From Lepidodermella squamata (taxonomy: Eukaryota > Gastrotricha): a stretch of 64,000 nt of DNA. The stretch lies in NCBI GenBank assembly GCA_047495785.1, contig JBLDXI010000028.1:1674001-1738000 (forward strand), written 5' to 3'. The notes under the pieces are model-generated. The model did no database searches and was not told where the DNA came from. It was given only the letters and a program-made list of their open reading frames with translations. Of this stretch, positions 38,801-50,921 are shown piece after piece; positions within the stretch are counted from its first letter, which is position 1, and every line of letters starts with the position of its first letter. A program made the translations under genes and the position numbers.

Positions 38801-41510
38801 TCCCCGATAAGGCCAGCCTCGGCCGTATCACCCGTGACAACAATATCAGGGGCTGGCTTCATGTGATTTGCGTTGTTGTGGTGATCGGCTTTGTGGCGGC
38901 CAAAACGCAGACTAAAGGCACGCCTCGGTTGATGGTCGTTCTTATCGAAATTCACCGATTTTTTGCTGTTACTCTGACTGGCCAAAGCATTCGTTGCATG
39001 CTATAAGGAAAAAGTTGGGACAAAATAGAAAATAATGAAATAAATCAACTTAAAACAAAGATTAAGATTGCGAATTGGGTCAAGGAAATCCAACTTTTAT
39101 AATGGACTGCTTAAAAAATGGGTTGTTGAAAAATATTAGTGAAAAGCAAATGTGGGATTGTAAATTCGCTCATGCTTAATTATTAATGCAGGTTATACAA
39201 CTTTCCAAAAAATTCACTGATTGCGCTTGGATAGCTGTTTTTGTACTTGTTAAGCGAAATAGGGACCATATCTGGATATTTCACGAATCCTTCAATATCT
39301 AGCCGTTTAATTAACAAAAATGTCCGTGATTGCCATGAAATCTCAGAAAAAAAACCGGTTCAAATGAATAAATTTGGCAATATTGATGATTTTCGCCTCA
39401 GCTGTGATTGAACCCTTTATGAAGAGGCAACATAATGATGTCTGCATCAGGCTCATGATGAGGCACTAGGAGAGGTCTGAAAATTATCGATCACCACGAC
39501 GCGGATGTGGTAGCGATATTACTACAACTAATACTACTACAGCTAGATTATTGCGTTTTCATGTGATCATTTCGCAGTAGCGAGAATAAATAATTTTATT
39601 ATTTTTTGCCGCCATATTTGTGCAATATATCAGCGGACGATAATAGCATTACGCCGAAAAAGGGCGATGAGGTGCATCATGGGAAGCTGATGATAATGAT
39701 GATGATACTGTGCCGTGATACGTAATGATGACACACGGCGAGAAGTAGCGGAAGGCGGCTGGCCGGCATGGCGAAAAAAGCTAATAAATAATCAAAAGAC
39801 ACATGTGATGATGCGGGGGAAGACACAGGACGACTTGAAGCGCGCCATATCGCAAAACTGTATCACTACTGTCCACAATTGAGGCCACACTCACAGTCTC
39901 ATTATTCGACACGAAATGTGTCGCATAGAAGCTGAAAGCTGAATTCATCAATCAGCTCAACAAAAAATTTGAAATAAAAAAAAACAGCAAAAAACGTGGT
40001 TGTTCGGTGATTGAAACTGAAATTTTGAATAGCAAGCTGGGTAGTAAAAAACGAACCTGATCGAAAGAAAACCGAGGAACGAAAGGTGACACCGGGGTTG
40101 AAGGTTTTGCGTCCTTCAACTTGGTATCAACATCCTTTACTACTTCCTCGTCCTTTACTTCTGCGATTTTGAGCTAATAAAATTTTGTTTAAAATTGCAA
40201 ATATTATTCTCCGGACAGACATTTTATTAGATTTCATGCGAAATGTCTTTTTTCGGGAACAATTGCAAATTAGATCAATTTGTAACAAAAATTCATACTT
40301 CGTCACCCTCAGATAAGGATTGCTTCCGAGATACAGCCATATGGAAAATTGAGTACAAATTTAGAAATAAAAGCGGAAAAACGGCAAAAACTATGTCATT
40401 TGAAGCCACTTGTCTAAAACTATCAAGGAAACTATTGAAAGGGCTTAAAGGGATAAAAAACAGGGCTTTTCATGGATTAGGCTTCAAATCATCGATTTTA
40501 GCTCCTAATTGCACTTGTCGGGAAAAAAATATACAATTTTGTCCTTGATTTATAGATTATTAATATGCCTTTCGAACTTAGACAATCATGAAAATAGTCT
40601 TCAAGTCGAGGCATTAGGAAAATTAGGATTTTCAAAATCAATATTTTGAGATTTTTCTCTGACTTACCGAATTGTTCTGCGGCATTTTGTTGACACTCGA
40701 CACCAGACTGTCAGTATCGCCACAACTCGCCTCGTCGATGCCATTCGCCTGCATGCGTTGCAGCAACATGGCAGAATTCGCCACATCCTCGCCGTCGGCT
40801 AGACACCGCTCAGGCAGTGAAATCTGCTTATTACGCGCCATCATCGCTCGCTTCTGCTTCGCGCTCGCCTCAGCCATGTTGTTGCTATCGCTGTTGTTCG
40901 AAAAATCGTCAACGTCCGAAAATGACACGTGATAGTTGCGAGGCGACGGCGCTGATTGATGACCACCGTTGACAAGATTCCCGAGCCAATTCGGCAGCAA
41001 CGCACGCTTGAGCGACAAAGCAAAACTATTATTATTACCACCACCCGTCACGCTTGACTGGTTTTTAACTGGTTTCTCCTGTTGCTGCTGGCAACTTGAT
41101 TGCGAGTAATAAACCGGCGGTGTCCCATTATGTGTGACGTCACAACGCGACGTTCTAGGGCTATTAGCCGGTAAACTTTGGTACGAAGACGCGCTCAACC
41201 TCGCGCCATTTGCGTTGTTATTTTTGAGGTAAGTGCCCTTGTAGGGCGCCTTGTGGTTATTGCTAGATTTCATGATAGACTTTTTCGGCTGTGAAACGCC
41301 GTCGGCGCTCATTTTTCGCAGAGCGGTATTCGCCCGTAAATTGCTAGCTTCCTCGCGTAAATTGTTCGAAATTTCAATGTTGGTATAGCAGCGAGGTCGG
41401 GCCACTACGCCGCTGTCCTCGCCGTTCTCCAGCGAGGATACAAAGTTATCCGCAATTTTTTCGCTATGTGGCACCGGTTCCATAGCGTCAATAATCAAAG
41501 CCGAGTCCAT
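35840..41510 (-). CDS. HCN-type channel 2 with long N-terminus, 6 exons
   Basis: Exons (minus): 41510-40668, 40173-40057, 39000-38226, 37702-37605, 37243-37094 and 37039-35840. All phases agree, giving about 1060 residues. Exons 1-2 encode a ~320-residue disordered Asn/Ser/Gln-rich N-terminus; exon 2 ([16 protein letters not shown]...) is 39 codons between a tattag acceptor and a gttcgt donor. Exon 3 has no start codon of its own and follows a ttatag acceptor, so the upstream exons are required. The core matches HCN 1: HCN domain, S4 ([20 protein letters not shown]), SIGYGQ filter, C-linker, and CNBD with FGEI and KRCASVRA. The C-terminus after the CNBD is Pro/Gly-rich ([13 protein letters not shown]). 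Introns are longer here (up to about 1.05 kb) than in the receptor array. Confidence 0.88.
39001..40056 (-). other. Intron of HCN gene 2
   Basis: 1056-base intron between exons 2 and 3. It contains a GATGAT-rich stretch near 39660-39710 and no recognised gene. The next intron (40174-40667, 494 bases) is also empty apart from a chance open frame on the plus strand. Confidence 0.7.
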
Positions 41511-42651
41511 TTATAGTTTTTACGCGGGATAATGAAAAAAATTACTCGCAATAAAAAAATCTTCGGATCATCGAAAGAAAGCAGAGAATTACTCAACTTG
41601 GCATTGGCGGATATGGCGTACTAAAAAATGTCTCCGGTTATGGTTTTAAAAGCTTGTTTGGCGGCCGTAATATACGTGATATAAATATATGTATAAATAT
41701 CATGGTGGAAATATTTTATGAGGATGAGCGCGGTTGAAGTAGAAAAAAGTGCGCAAACAAGACGCGACGACGGCGCGTGCGCTAAGATAATAATATAATG
41801 TTGAAAATATAGTAATGCAATAATGATATGGACTGATGATTCGATTTTAGATTTAAAATGTTATGTACAAAAAAATATTATTATTCGATAAAAATGTGTA
41901 TTGATGCCGCAGCACCTGGGATATTCTCTGGTGGTCATTTAAAAAACTTCAGCTATAAAAACAGGATGTCCGATATAGAAAAATAGAGGCCAAATTTATT
42001 GTACCAATTTCTTCCCCAATTTTTCAAGTGATTTAAAAATAAAATATATGTATAAAATGGTGCTTGAATTTGAATTAGAACGGATGACTACGCCACTTTA
42101 TTACCGTCGGCAATTGATCTCTGATGATGTGACGCAATTTGGGGTCGATACGCTTCAATGAACACGGTCGCGGGAATTTAATAACGCGGCGTAATAATGA
42201 TACCAGTGGAAATATCGGTATTTGGCAATAAACAAAATTATCCAACAGCAGCATTTCAATGGAAAAAATGGTGATCAACTTACAAATTAATACAGCTGCG
42301 GTTTGAACTGGCAGTCGAGAATTAGGCTTTGAATCGATCCATAATGCTGATCAAATTTTGATGAAAATTCTAAAAATTTCGCCGATAACTATTATATCGT
42401 AAAAAATCAAAGGAAAATTATTAGAATAAAAAATCACGAATAGCTGATTTTTCATGGCTCTAACTCGGATCGATTGACCTTTATGAGAAATTAGCGTGAC
42501 AATCATTGAAGCGCACTTTCATTAATTGAGCTATATAAAAGGCTGATATACTTGTCACAAAAAATTCAATCAAGATTAGTAAATAATTAAAAAATAACCA
42601 TTTTTTTATACGTGCGGGTGATCAAGAAACGGAAGTAAGGCTCTTTACCTT
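41511..42651. other. Intergenic, upstream of HCN gene 2
   Basis: AT-rich DNA upstream of the first HCN 2 exon. No gene recognised. TATA-rich words lie near 41680-41710, too weak to call a promoter. Confidence 0.5.
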
Positions 42652-43350
42652 CACGGGAAAAAAAAACCCATGAATTCATGTGGCAATTTTGGCTTATTAT
42701 TAGTTTCTAACTTCCATGAATTCATGGCCTGGGGGTACCCTAATTCATGGATTTTTTGAAAACAATTGAATTCACGGGTTTTTTATCTTTTAAAATCGAT
42801 GCCCATGAATTCAATTAAAATAACTTTTAATTAGTAAAATTGCGATTTATTTTATTAATTTATATTAATTAAGATTTTTTTGTTTTCTTAAAAATTATAT
42901 ATTTTTATAACCGGATATACCGATCTTGATTTGCCAATGCCCATAAAGAAACCCACATCCAAGGCATTCCATTGGCATCCAGGATCCAGGTGCCCGTCTC
43001 GGCTAACGAGTACTGAATACCTGGAGTCCTAGGTGCATGGTATCACTTTATTGATAGTAGAAAAAAATAATAAGTTGAACGCGATTTCAAAAACGTAGTG
43101 GTTCTAGGATGGGACTTGATTCATCCTCACAGCTCATTTGCATATGCACAACTTTTTTTGCCTAATTAACAATATAAAAACTAATTAATTGTTGGAGCCC
43201 TGAATTCACCAGCATGGATTAAGTTATTTTAAATGTTTCAATAAAAAATTCATGCGCATGAAAATTTTGCTAAAAAGTGTAATTGAATTCATGGGACGAC
43301 ACTTAATTCATGTGGCAGGTCGATGAATTCATGGGTTTTTTTTTCCCGTG
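42652..43350. mobile_element. 699-bp TIR element with CATGAATTC clusters
   Basis: The ends are inverted copies of CACGGGAAAAAAAAACCCATG followed by AATTCAT. Within about 150 bases of each end lie several CATGAATTCATG-type words (near 42670, 42714, 42742, 42805; 43284, 43306, 43325). The interior is AT-rich and noncoding. Structure fits a nonautonomous DNA transposon. At most a 2-base TT duplication is visible at the flanks. Confidence 0.75.
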
Positions 43351-44481
43351 TTGCTGTACAAAACACGTTAATTATAGGTTGGCTATTATTACCTGGTTGC
43401 GCATTAAATAAAAAATACGTGTTAGGAATAAATTTTTCTCAGTTCAACCAGCCGTCTTCGGGAATAAGCCTTCTCAGCCTAAAGAAATAATTCCAGACAA
43501 TTTTCGGGAATTTGTTTGATATATTGAATTATTAATTAATTTATTCTTAAATCAACCGAAATTCAACCACAATCCTAACCCTAACCCTATCCCTGAAAAT
43601 TGGCTCGAGAACGAAAAAATTCAAAATTATGTAAAAAAATTGATAAAATATACCACAAAATTATGTACTAATTAGCACTCCGTATTCCGTATTCCGAAAA
43701 TAATTTTAATTTTAATCTTGAGGTGCGAAAATCGAAAATGGTAACGGAACATAATAGCTTGTAATCTTGAAGTAAAGCGCGTTATTTTGGTACTAAAAAT
43801 AGCCGCGTATAGCAATGTCTGCTTCAAAAACAACGCGTTGTCGAACAGATTTTTCTCATTTTTCAACAAGCCGATTATCCGCGATGATAATGACTAACAA
43901 GTCTATTACGCGTGTGCATAGTTTGCGGAAGCGCCAATTTTACTGCATTACACAGACTGTCGACACTTATTGGAAAATGGAGGAGTCGCAGCGAGGAGCA
44001 CTTATGGCTGATAGCTGTTGTTAGTACTTTCGCCCCTAATGATGTACGCGGTAAACGAAGAATGTGTAAAACAATAGTGATAAAAAGAGAAAATTTTCCT
44101 ACTTTATCATGTAAAATACAAAAAAAATATTATCGCCTCGAATGGAAGGAATTTATTCGAATTGATGCAGCTATTACTGAGATTAATAGAATTTACACAA
44201 TGCGGTTTCATGGATATTATTATGGCAGAGTGAAACTATCGCCATAACATATACACAACGATATAAGCCGATTTTAATGATTAATAATCGATTTTCCAGC
44301 TAGCAAATTTTTTTGCATTAATATTTCATTTTATTTTGTTCAGCCTCGATGATGAATCATAGCCAATTTTTTTGTGGTGAGGGGTGAAAGAAATGAGAAA
44401 CACGTGATATTCTTAAATCCAACAGCAGTTTGATGCTGGGAGCTTCGTTTCAGCATTGTTGTTGTTTTTCTTATAACAGTG
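43351..44481. other. Intergenic, no gene recognised
   Basis: Contains a short run of CCCTAA-like telomeric units (about 43574-43593). A 111-codon open frame on the plus strand (43912-44247) lacks any recognisable feature. Confidence 0.5.
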
Positions 44482-45892
44482 ATGAAGTCTTTTCAAAGCT
44501 TTGTAGCATTTTCACTTGTGGTTTCGTGTGCTGTTCTGCTCCTTGATAACGCGGCTGCTGCTTCGATACCTGATGATTGCATATCGGACATTTTGGAAGC
44601 TAATTGTTTGAGTGGCAACGTTTATCGATACAGCGATCGTACTGGAGCTTGTGAATTGACAGGAGTCAGTGCAGCAATTAATTAAATTTTAAATTTTGAA
44701 ATTAAAATTAATTTAAAGTTTTTTTTAATTTTTCTAAATTGTCTATCAAAATTTGATTTTATTCTAATTTTATAAGGTCTGCCGGTTGAAGGGGCGAAAT
44801 AAATTTCAAACATTAGCCGAGTGCAACGCGACTTGCTTAATTGGGGTTCCTCCAAAAGGCAACAATGACGATGGATTTCAACATTCTGATTTCGATGAGG
44901 CGGTTTGTAAACTACCCCGAGACAGTGGCAAATGCTGGTGCCAGAACCAGCAGCAGCCGTGCGATTGCAACCCGACAAGGCGGTACTATTTCGACCCTGC
45001 CGATATGCGATGCAAGGAATTTAATTTCACGGTAATTTCTAGAATTTTTTTGAATTTCTGAAAAATAATCAAACAGTTATTAAAAATTAGGGTGCAAACT
45101 TTCATACATATTTATGTATGACAAAATTAACTTTCATACATATGTTTTTCATTAAATTCAAGCTGAAAACATTAGGGAAATGCCAGATGACTAGTTTTCG
45201 GTTTATATAAAAGAAAAACGGGGTTCCGAAAGCGTAGTCAATTTTTTCCGCATGAAAATGGTTGTTGGGGAAGCGCAAGGGCCCAAAACTCGAGCTTCGT
45301 AGAAACCCGAAACTCGAACTACCCTAACCCTAACCTTAATCCTGAACCCTAACCAAACCCTAAACCTAACCCTAACCCGAACCCGAACCCTGGCACCTAA
45401 CCATAACCCCTAACCCCAATACCTAATCACAGTTTGGCTAAAAAAACAGGATTTTATGTAAAAAAATATGTATGAAAGTTAATTTTGTCATACATAAATA
45501 TGTATGAAAGTGCACTTCGTAAAAATTAATAAAAATTATTTTTATATTTATTTATTATTTATTGAATTATTTATCAAAAATTAGGCATTTCTCTTGAATT
45601 TTCTTTGCTTTCTTAGAAGGGTAGAGGCGGAAATGGCAATAATTTTCTTTCGCGAGAAGACTGCGAACGATACTGCATTGGCAATGAAGATGTTTGCCGA
45701 CTTCCCTTTGCCCGCAATTGTCCGCCCTGCCCTACTGGACAGAACTGCCAGTCGGAGCAAGAGGTGAGGTACTACTACGACGTTTACCGCAATGACTGCA
45801 TCGCTTTCTACTACAACGCCGCCTGCAAGAGCAACCAGAACAACTTCCGATCTGTTGCCGCGTGCCGACAGTTTTGCGGCGGGGAAAAATGA
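44482..45892 (+). CDS. Three-domain Kunitz-like secreted protein, 3 exons
   Basis: Exons 44482-44664, 44777-45031 and 45617-45892 join in phase 0 to 237 residues. Signal peptide about 1-27 (ends NAAAA). Domain 1: DDC-x8-C-x14-C-x5-C-x13-C-x3-C, close to the Kunitz spacing. Domain 2 has extra cysteines (KCWCQNQQQPCDCNP) and lacks the fourth canonical Cys (NFTKGRGGNGNNF where GCxGNxNxF is expected). Domain 3 ends CKSNQNNFRSVAACRQFC. Family role: extracellular serine-protease inhibition or ion-channel block. The altered disulfides suggest divergent targets. Introns fall inside domains, as in the two sister genes. Intron 2 (585 bases) has been enlarged by a foldback element. Confidence 0.8.
45092..45515. 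repeat. Foldback element with telomere-like core, intronic
   Basis: Arms of about 50 bases: the left starts GTGCAAACTTTCATACATAT, the right is its reverse complement lacking two A. Between them, 45322-45420 is a run of degenerate CCCTAA/CCCGAA units. The whole lies inside intron 2 of the Kunitz-like gene. No coding capacity. Confidence 0.75.
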
Positions 45893-46689
45893 TGATTTTA
45901 CACCTGTTTGGTATAACAACTCACTTTTTGACTTTTTTATTGTTCAAACTGCCTTATCAATTTGTAATACTAATATAAACTGCGCGGAATGCCCGGTCCA
46001 GCCGTTTCCTGCTGCAAAATTATAAGCTCTCGCAATAAAATTGTCATCATTATTAGCTTTATCATCTCCAAGTATCTGCCAAGGGATTTGTTATTCTATC
46101 CATTAGGCAGCAAATTTTCACGAGGACAGGATCACGAAGTTGAGAAAGCCAAATGACTGGAACAATAGAAGATTCGCAAAGTGGTGGCGGAGGTTCCTTC
46201 TCAGACTCATTCAACCCACGTGGAGGAGTAGAGTGGAAAGCTAAAGGCGATTGGAAAACCTCGCAGTCATCTGAAACGGGAATTCAGAACAGGCTGGGCG
46301 TCAATTTACCGTGAAGCTTCAAAGTCAATAGCGAAAAGCCGTTTCAGCTTTCACCTCCATAGTCGAGAAACTCGCATTGTGAGTGCGAAGGGTGCAAGCC
46401 AATATCCATGTTTGTTATTCCAGCCATGTTTGACGTTAACTATCGAAGCAACATTTGCCATTACTAGGTGTACCGCCCCTTGTTGCAGGAAACTTTGAAA
46501 CGGCCCAAGCAATAGAGACGGGCTACCTCCTGTGCAGTGTGCGAAGTACCGAGGGGTAAGGGGGCACTGTACCCCCACCCCCCACCTCGAGAGGCCCTGG
46601 AAAGAAAATCCCAAAACCACAGCGCGTCGGACCCTTAGGTCAGATTCGGGGCTGAAAATACCCACACGCGACCCCCAGCTCGAGGATCC
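45893..46689. other. Intergenic, no gene recognised
   Basis: Includes C-rich and G-rich tracts (46555-46590). Open frames here have no family resemblance. Confidence 0.45.
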
Positions 46690-46860
46690 TACTTCGCCCA
46701 GTGCTCCTGGGGCTGCTCGGCTGCCCTTCGGTTACTTCGCATCGGCGTTGATGACTGAAGAAACCTGCAAACCTAATAACGATATGTAATGAAACTGTTC
46801 AACATTTACGAGCTGAGAAAAACCAACCAAAAGAGCGAAGACTAAGGTGAATTTCAGCAT
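46690..46860 (-). pseudogene. Broken copy of the prepropeptide gene at 50922
   Basis: Reading from 46860 leftward, exon 1 (ATG at 46860 to 46828) and the donor gttgg match the intact gene at 50922. The acceptor ttgcag and exon 2 (from 46764) also match until a 13-base deletion and a TAA after about 10 codons (...NADAK stop). Further small deletions follow. The 5' flank (46861-46938) also matches that of the intact gene. It is an inverted duplicate that has decayed. Confidence 0.75.
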
Positions 46861-47231
46861 TGTTGAGAAGAGACGAGAGTACAAAACTTGGAAAGATAAA
46901 ATTCGAGTGCAGCTAGAGGACGAATATTTGACGAATGAAAGAAGAGGCCTATTGTTATCTCGATGAGTAATCCGAACAGCTGGTCAAATATTTCACCGGG
47001 TTCGACTGGTTTGTCACACGGGTTCGTCCAGTGTAGACAAACAACGGGTAGCGGAGCTATGTGGTTTAAAGTTTTAGCGAAATTTCTCCGTCAATTTTGT
47101 TTTTATCATTCCATGGTCACAATTCACTGCTGTTCTTTTCCTACGCCGGTTCGAGCGGGCGTGTTGACAATCAAGTAATATTTGAGCAGCCGTTAGAAGG
47201 GTTCATCGAGATGGCTTTACAGCTCATTTTT

Positions 47232-50200
47232 CCCGGACTCAAAAATTCATCGCTGTAAATCGCTGTAAATTGCTGTCAATGTATTATGCTGTATTTCACT
47301 GGAAATCTTATGTTGACTTACACCCTTTTACAAACGCACTTTTATTGGTACCTTCCACTCAATTACACTGGGAATTCAATATCACCTTGGCACTGATTTA
47401 CAGACACTCGCCAGGGCGCTGTAAATTCCTGTAAAAGCCCAGAAAGTGAAAACTTCACAAGTTATGCAATTTTTGCCCTACAGCAGTTTACACAGCCTTT
47501 GAAATTCGAAAGCTTAGTAAACTACTAAAGAGCAAAAAATGCCGAAAATGTGAAGTCTTCACTATCAGGGCTGGTACAGGAATTTACAGTGCCTCGACCA
47601 GCGTCTGCAAATCGCTGTAAATTATAAAAGATCACAAATTGCTTCATTTTTACAAGCAAAATCGATTTTCACAACCATTTTAACAATAACAAGAGAGATT
47701 TTGAAAAAATCGGAGAAAAGATTATTGGCAATCAGCGACTTCAGCAAATTTTTCAGACGAATAATATAAATCTTTGATTATATCGGGTCATATTTCCGAC
47801 GCTAAAAAGCTCAGATCCGCAGGGCAACTAATGTCAAACCAATGCCGCGAAGTGATATTTTTCAAGCAAAATCGGCCATATATTTCTCGCCAAAAAACGT
47901 GCATCACAAACGTGCATCACAAATTAAGCCATTTCCAAAAAATACTTAGTTTTCCGTGAAACTAAGCAAAACTCATGAGGATCTCAACCGAAAAAAAGCC
48001 GTTTATGAAAGAAAATTCAAGTCGCCGCTGAACGAACAGCAAAACAAGGTCTCTCGTTATCACGAAGTTTCCGCCAAGCGGTGATTTGCGACACGCATCG
48101 AGTCACCGAGCCATTAGTGCGCTGTCTATCCAGCCTGAAATAATAGGGGAAAACTAAGCAGAACTTGGAATCAAAATGAAATGTATTGCTATACCTGTGA
48201 ACAAAACCAGCCACGATAAGATTGATCCGCTGTCGAACCCGAGATGCAAGCCAACTCCTAAAATGGATAAATCCACAAATAATAGAATTTCAGGAAATAA
48301 TTACAATGAAATTTTAAACAATTTTGAATCTCAATGTTTGTAAAACGTCTGGGCAGTCTGTGATTTTTCCAGCCTCGAACTGTCGCAAAATCAATAAAAA
48401 TTCATCAATTAAGATATTTCAGATTAATCTATGATTTTGAAATAGCAAATAAAAATTCGAATTTCTTTCAATTAATTGCTTAAAAAATTCGGCAAAAATT
48501 AAAAGAGGCTTTTCAGAAGAACGTGTCCTGATTACAAAAAAATCAGAAAATTTATTTCGAAATTGATACGGAACGGCAATGTTTTGAAAAATTGGGGGGA
48601 AATGAACAAAAACCAGAAATTTGGCTAAAAATTAAAATTAAAATTATTCACATTGAAGAATTAATTAAGGAGTGTTGAAAATGTCAACAATTCCGGGGAA
48701 AGTCAAGCCAATTCACGAGATCGAATTGCAGAATTAAAATAGGAGAATTAAAACTTATCTTGTAACGATGTGGTATGCGGGAAAGACGATGCGTATCACC
48801 TTGACGTCATCGTTTTCATCCCTCGACATCGCCGATTTCTATGAAATGCATGCAAATAATAAACAGTAATTTCGACAAATTTTAAACTCACGCCAGGTAT
48901 AGAGTAACAGAACAGTAACATCGTCCAGAATTTCGCTAAAAATAACTTAAATATTCGCTCTAGAAAATAGCCAAGAAATCTGCATGGGCAATTCAGCTGA
49001 TAAACTGACTTTTATAGGTCAAAATGCATATGTGGTTTAGCTTTTGTGTGTTATGCATTTTAATTCACGTGTGCAAAACGTGGCGTGCGAGCAGCTGTTG
49101 CGTAATTCGCGGCGTGGTGATTGAAAAAACTCGAATCGCTCCTATTTAACTGAGAAATTTGGCTATCGCTATTCGCAGCTAAAATTCTTGCCGCTGCCTA
49201 TGTCATTTATTATTCGGGTCAGCGGTTCGATTCAAAAATTGAAAAACGGTAAATAATATCTGAAAACAGGTCAATTGAAATTTATTTTCAATTCACCTGG
49301 AATTTCAGATTTCCTATTTGGAAAATGCTCATCTACAAAAATTGGCGAATCAAAATTATTGCCAAGTCCCTGAAAATTTAATTGTATCTCTTAAATGCAT
49401 TCCGATGAGCTTTAAATGATAATGGTATTAAAATGACCTTCTAAATTTTAACTGAATTAAAATCGTGAACACTTGATTACCTTTTTATTAGGAAAATTCA
49501 AAATTCATTTTAAATAAACTTTAAAATAAATAAATTTACAATTGATCCTTGAATATGACGATATAATTTACTGGCTAATATAGCAAGATCAACTGAAATT
49601 GAGAATTTCGATCAGCGAAGAATTAATCTTTTTTCTTCATGTAAAAATTCCTGTAAATTCCGAAAATGTCACAAATAGATAGAATCTCAACATAATGAAA
49701 AAAAATTCTAAAAAATCTCCTAGTTTTAAAGAAATTAACGCTTTTAAGATCGCCGTAATTTTGAAGACAAAAATACGTGTCTTAAGAGAAAGTACGCCAC
49801 AGATGTCACGTTTCTTCGATGAAATTTATGTTTTTCAAAAATTTATGTGATTTAATGTTCCACCTCGATTTGTCTCACTTTTATCGAAAATTGGTCACAC
49901 GAATTTTCAAGAATTTACACCAATTTATTGCTCCCTGAATAAATTAAATAAATTACACGGAGGTTGCTTTGTTCACTTCGCCAGCTAATTTCAATGCCTC
50001 ACATCAAAATATTGTGTGATTATTCGCGAATAATCGCCGGTTACCGGGTTAAATTTGTTTAAAAATACGATAAATTCTGTTTACAGCATTTTACAGTATG
50101 TAATTTCACGTCGCCGTGGTTCACATATTAGGTCATTTTCGAAGTTTCCTTCGCTTACAGAGTCAGGAAATTCAGCTTCGTCTAGATCTGTAATGCCGTG

Positions 50201-50844
50201 TAAAGCCCTATAACATTTTATAGTCCGGGAACTCAGATTGCCCAGGTCTGTAAAGCCGTGTACCTTGCCCTATAGCATCTTACAGTCCGCAAACTTCGCC
50301 TACCGACATCTGTAAAACCGGGTAACTTGACTTACATAAGTTTACAGACCCTGATTACAGTTTGCCTCGGTCTGTAAAGCCAAGTATCGTGCCTTATAGC
50401 ATTTTATTGTCCAAACTATCCGCCTGCCGAGGTCTGTAAAGCCGTGTCATTCGTCTAACAGCATTTTACAGTCCCTTTGTATCAGCTTTTGGCAGTCTGT
50501 AAAGCAGAGTTAAGTGTTACAGTCCGAAAACTCAGCTTGTCTAGGTGTGTAAAGACGGATAAATTGCCTCATAGCATTTTACAGACCCCGATTTCAGCTT
50601 TTGGCAGTCTGTAAAGCAGGATAACACGCCTTATTGCCAATTACATCAGCAAAAAGCAGCATTTCCACGGTTGTAAACCGCTGTATCCAGCCTTATTTCG
50701 AATTACAGAGGCGAAAAATCAGCTTACAGCCGGATCCTGAGCTGGAATAAATCGACATCACAACAATTTACAGCGAAATTCAGGCAAATACACAATTTTA
50801 TTCAGATTTACAGAGCCTGCATGATCAAAATTTTTGAGTCCGGG
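47232..50844. mobile_element. 3.6-kb inverted-repeat-bounded element, noncoding
   Basis: The ends are perfect 16-base inverted repeats, CCCGGACTCAAAAATT and its complement. Words of the type CTGTAAA occupy the left 350 bases, and TTTACAG/CTGTAAAGCC words fill the right 750 bases. No open frame longer than about 65 codons exists inside. A related word (ATGGCTTTACAG) also occurs just outside the left end, so the boundaries may be slightly off. It lies between inverted copies of the small prepropeptide gene. Nature: probably a nonautonomous DNA transposon; no target duplication seen. Confidence 0.6.
50090..50720. repeat. ~60-base degenerate tandem repeat
   Basis: About ten diverged units share the order GCATTTTACAGTCC, then CAGCTT or similar, GGTCTGTAAAGCCGTGTA and GCCTTATA. 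It lies in the right subterminal part of the 47232-50844 element. Each unit contains one TTTACAG and one CTGTAAA, so every unit can form a small hairpin. Confidence 0.75.
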
Positions 50845-50921
50845 TTCATTCGCCAAATTTTCGTTCTCTAATTACACTCGAATTTCCACTTTCCACGTTG
50901 TACACTCGTCTCTCTTCAAAA

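Noticed and set aside
38212-38985. HCN gene 2 starting inside exon 3
   Set aside because: No ATG at that point, only TTG; an in-frame acceptor at 39000 and coding exons upstream give a coherent longer protein.
43912-44247. 111-codon open frame on the plus strand upstream of the Kunitz gene
   Set aside because: No conserved features; ends before the signal-peptide exon and does not join it by plausible splice sites.
46351-46665. 104-codon open frame on the minus strand
   Set aside because: Low-complexity C/G-rich DNA and no recognisable motif.
50090-50720. CRISPR-like array
   Set aside because: Units are diverged and contiguous without unique spacers, and the genome is clearly eukaryotic; it is a degenerate tandem repeat.
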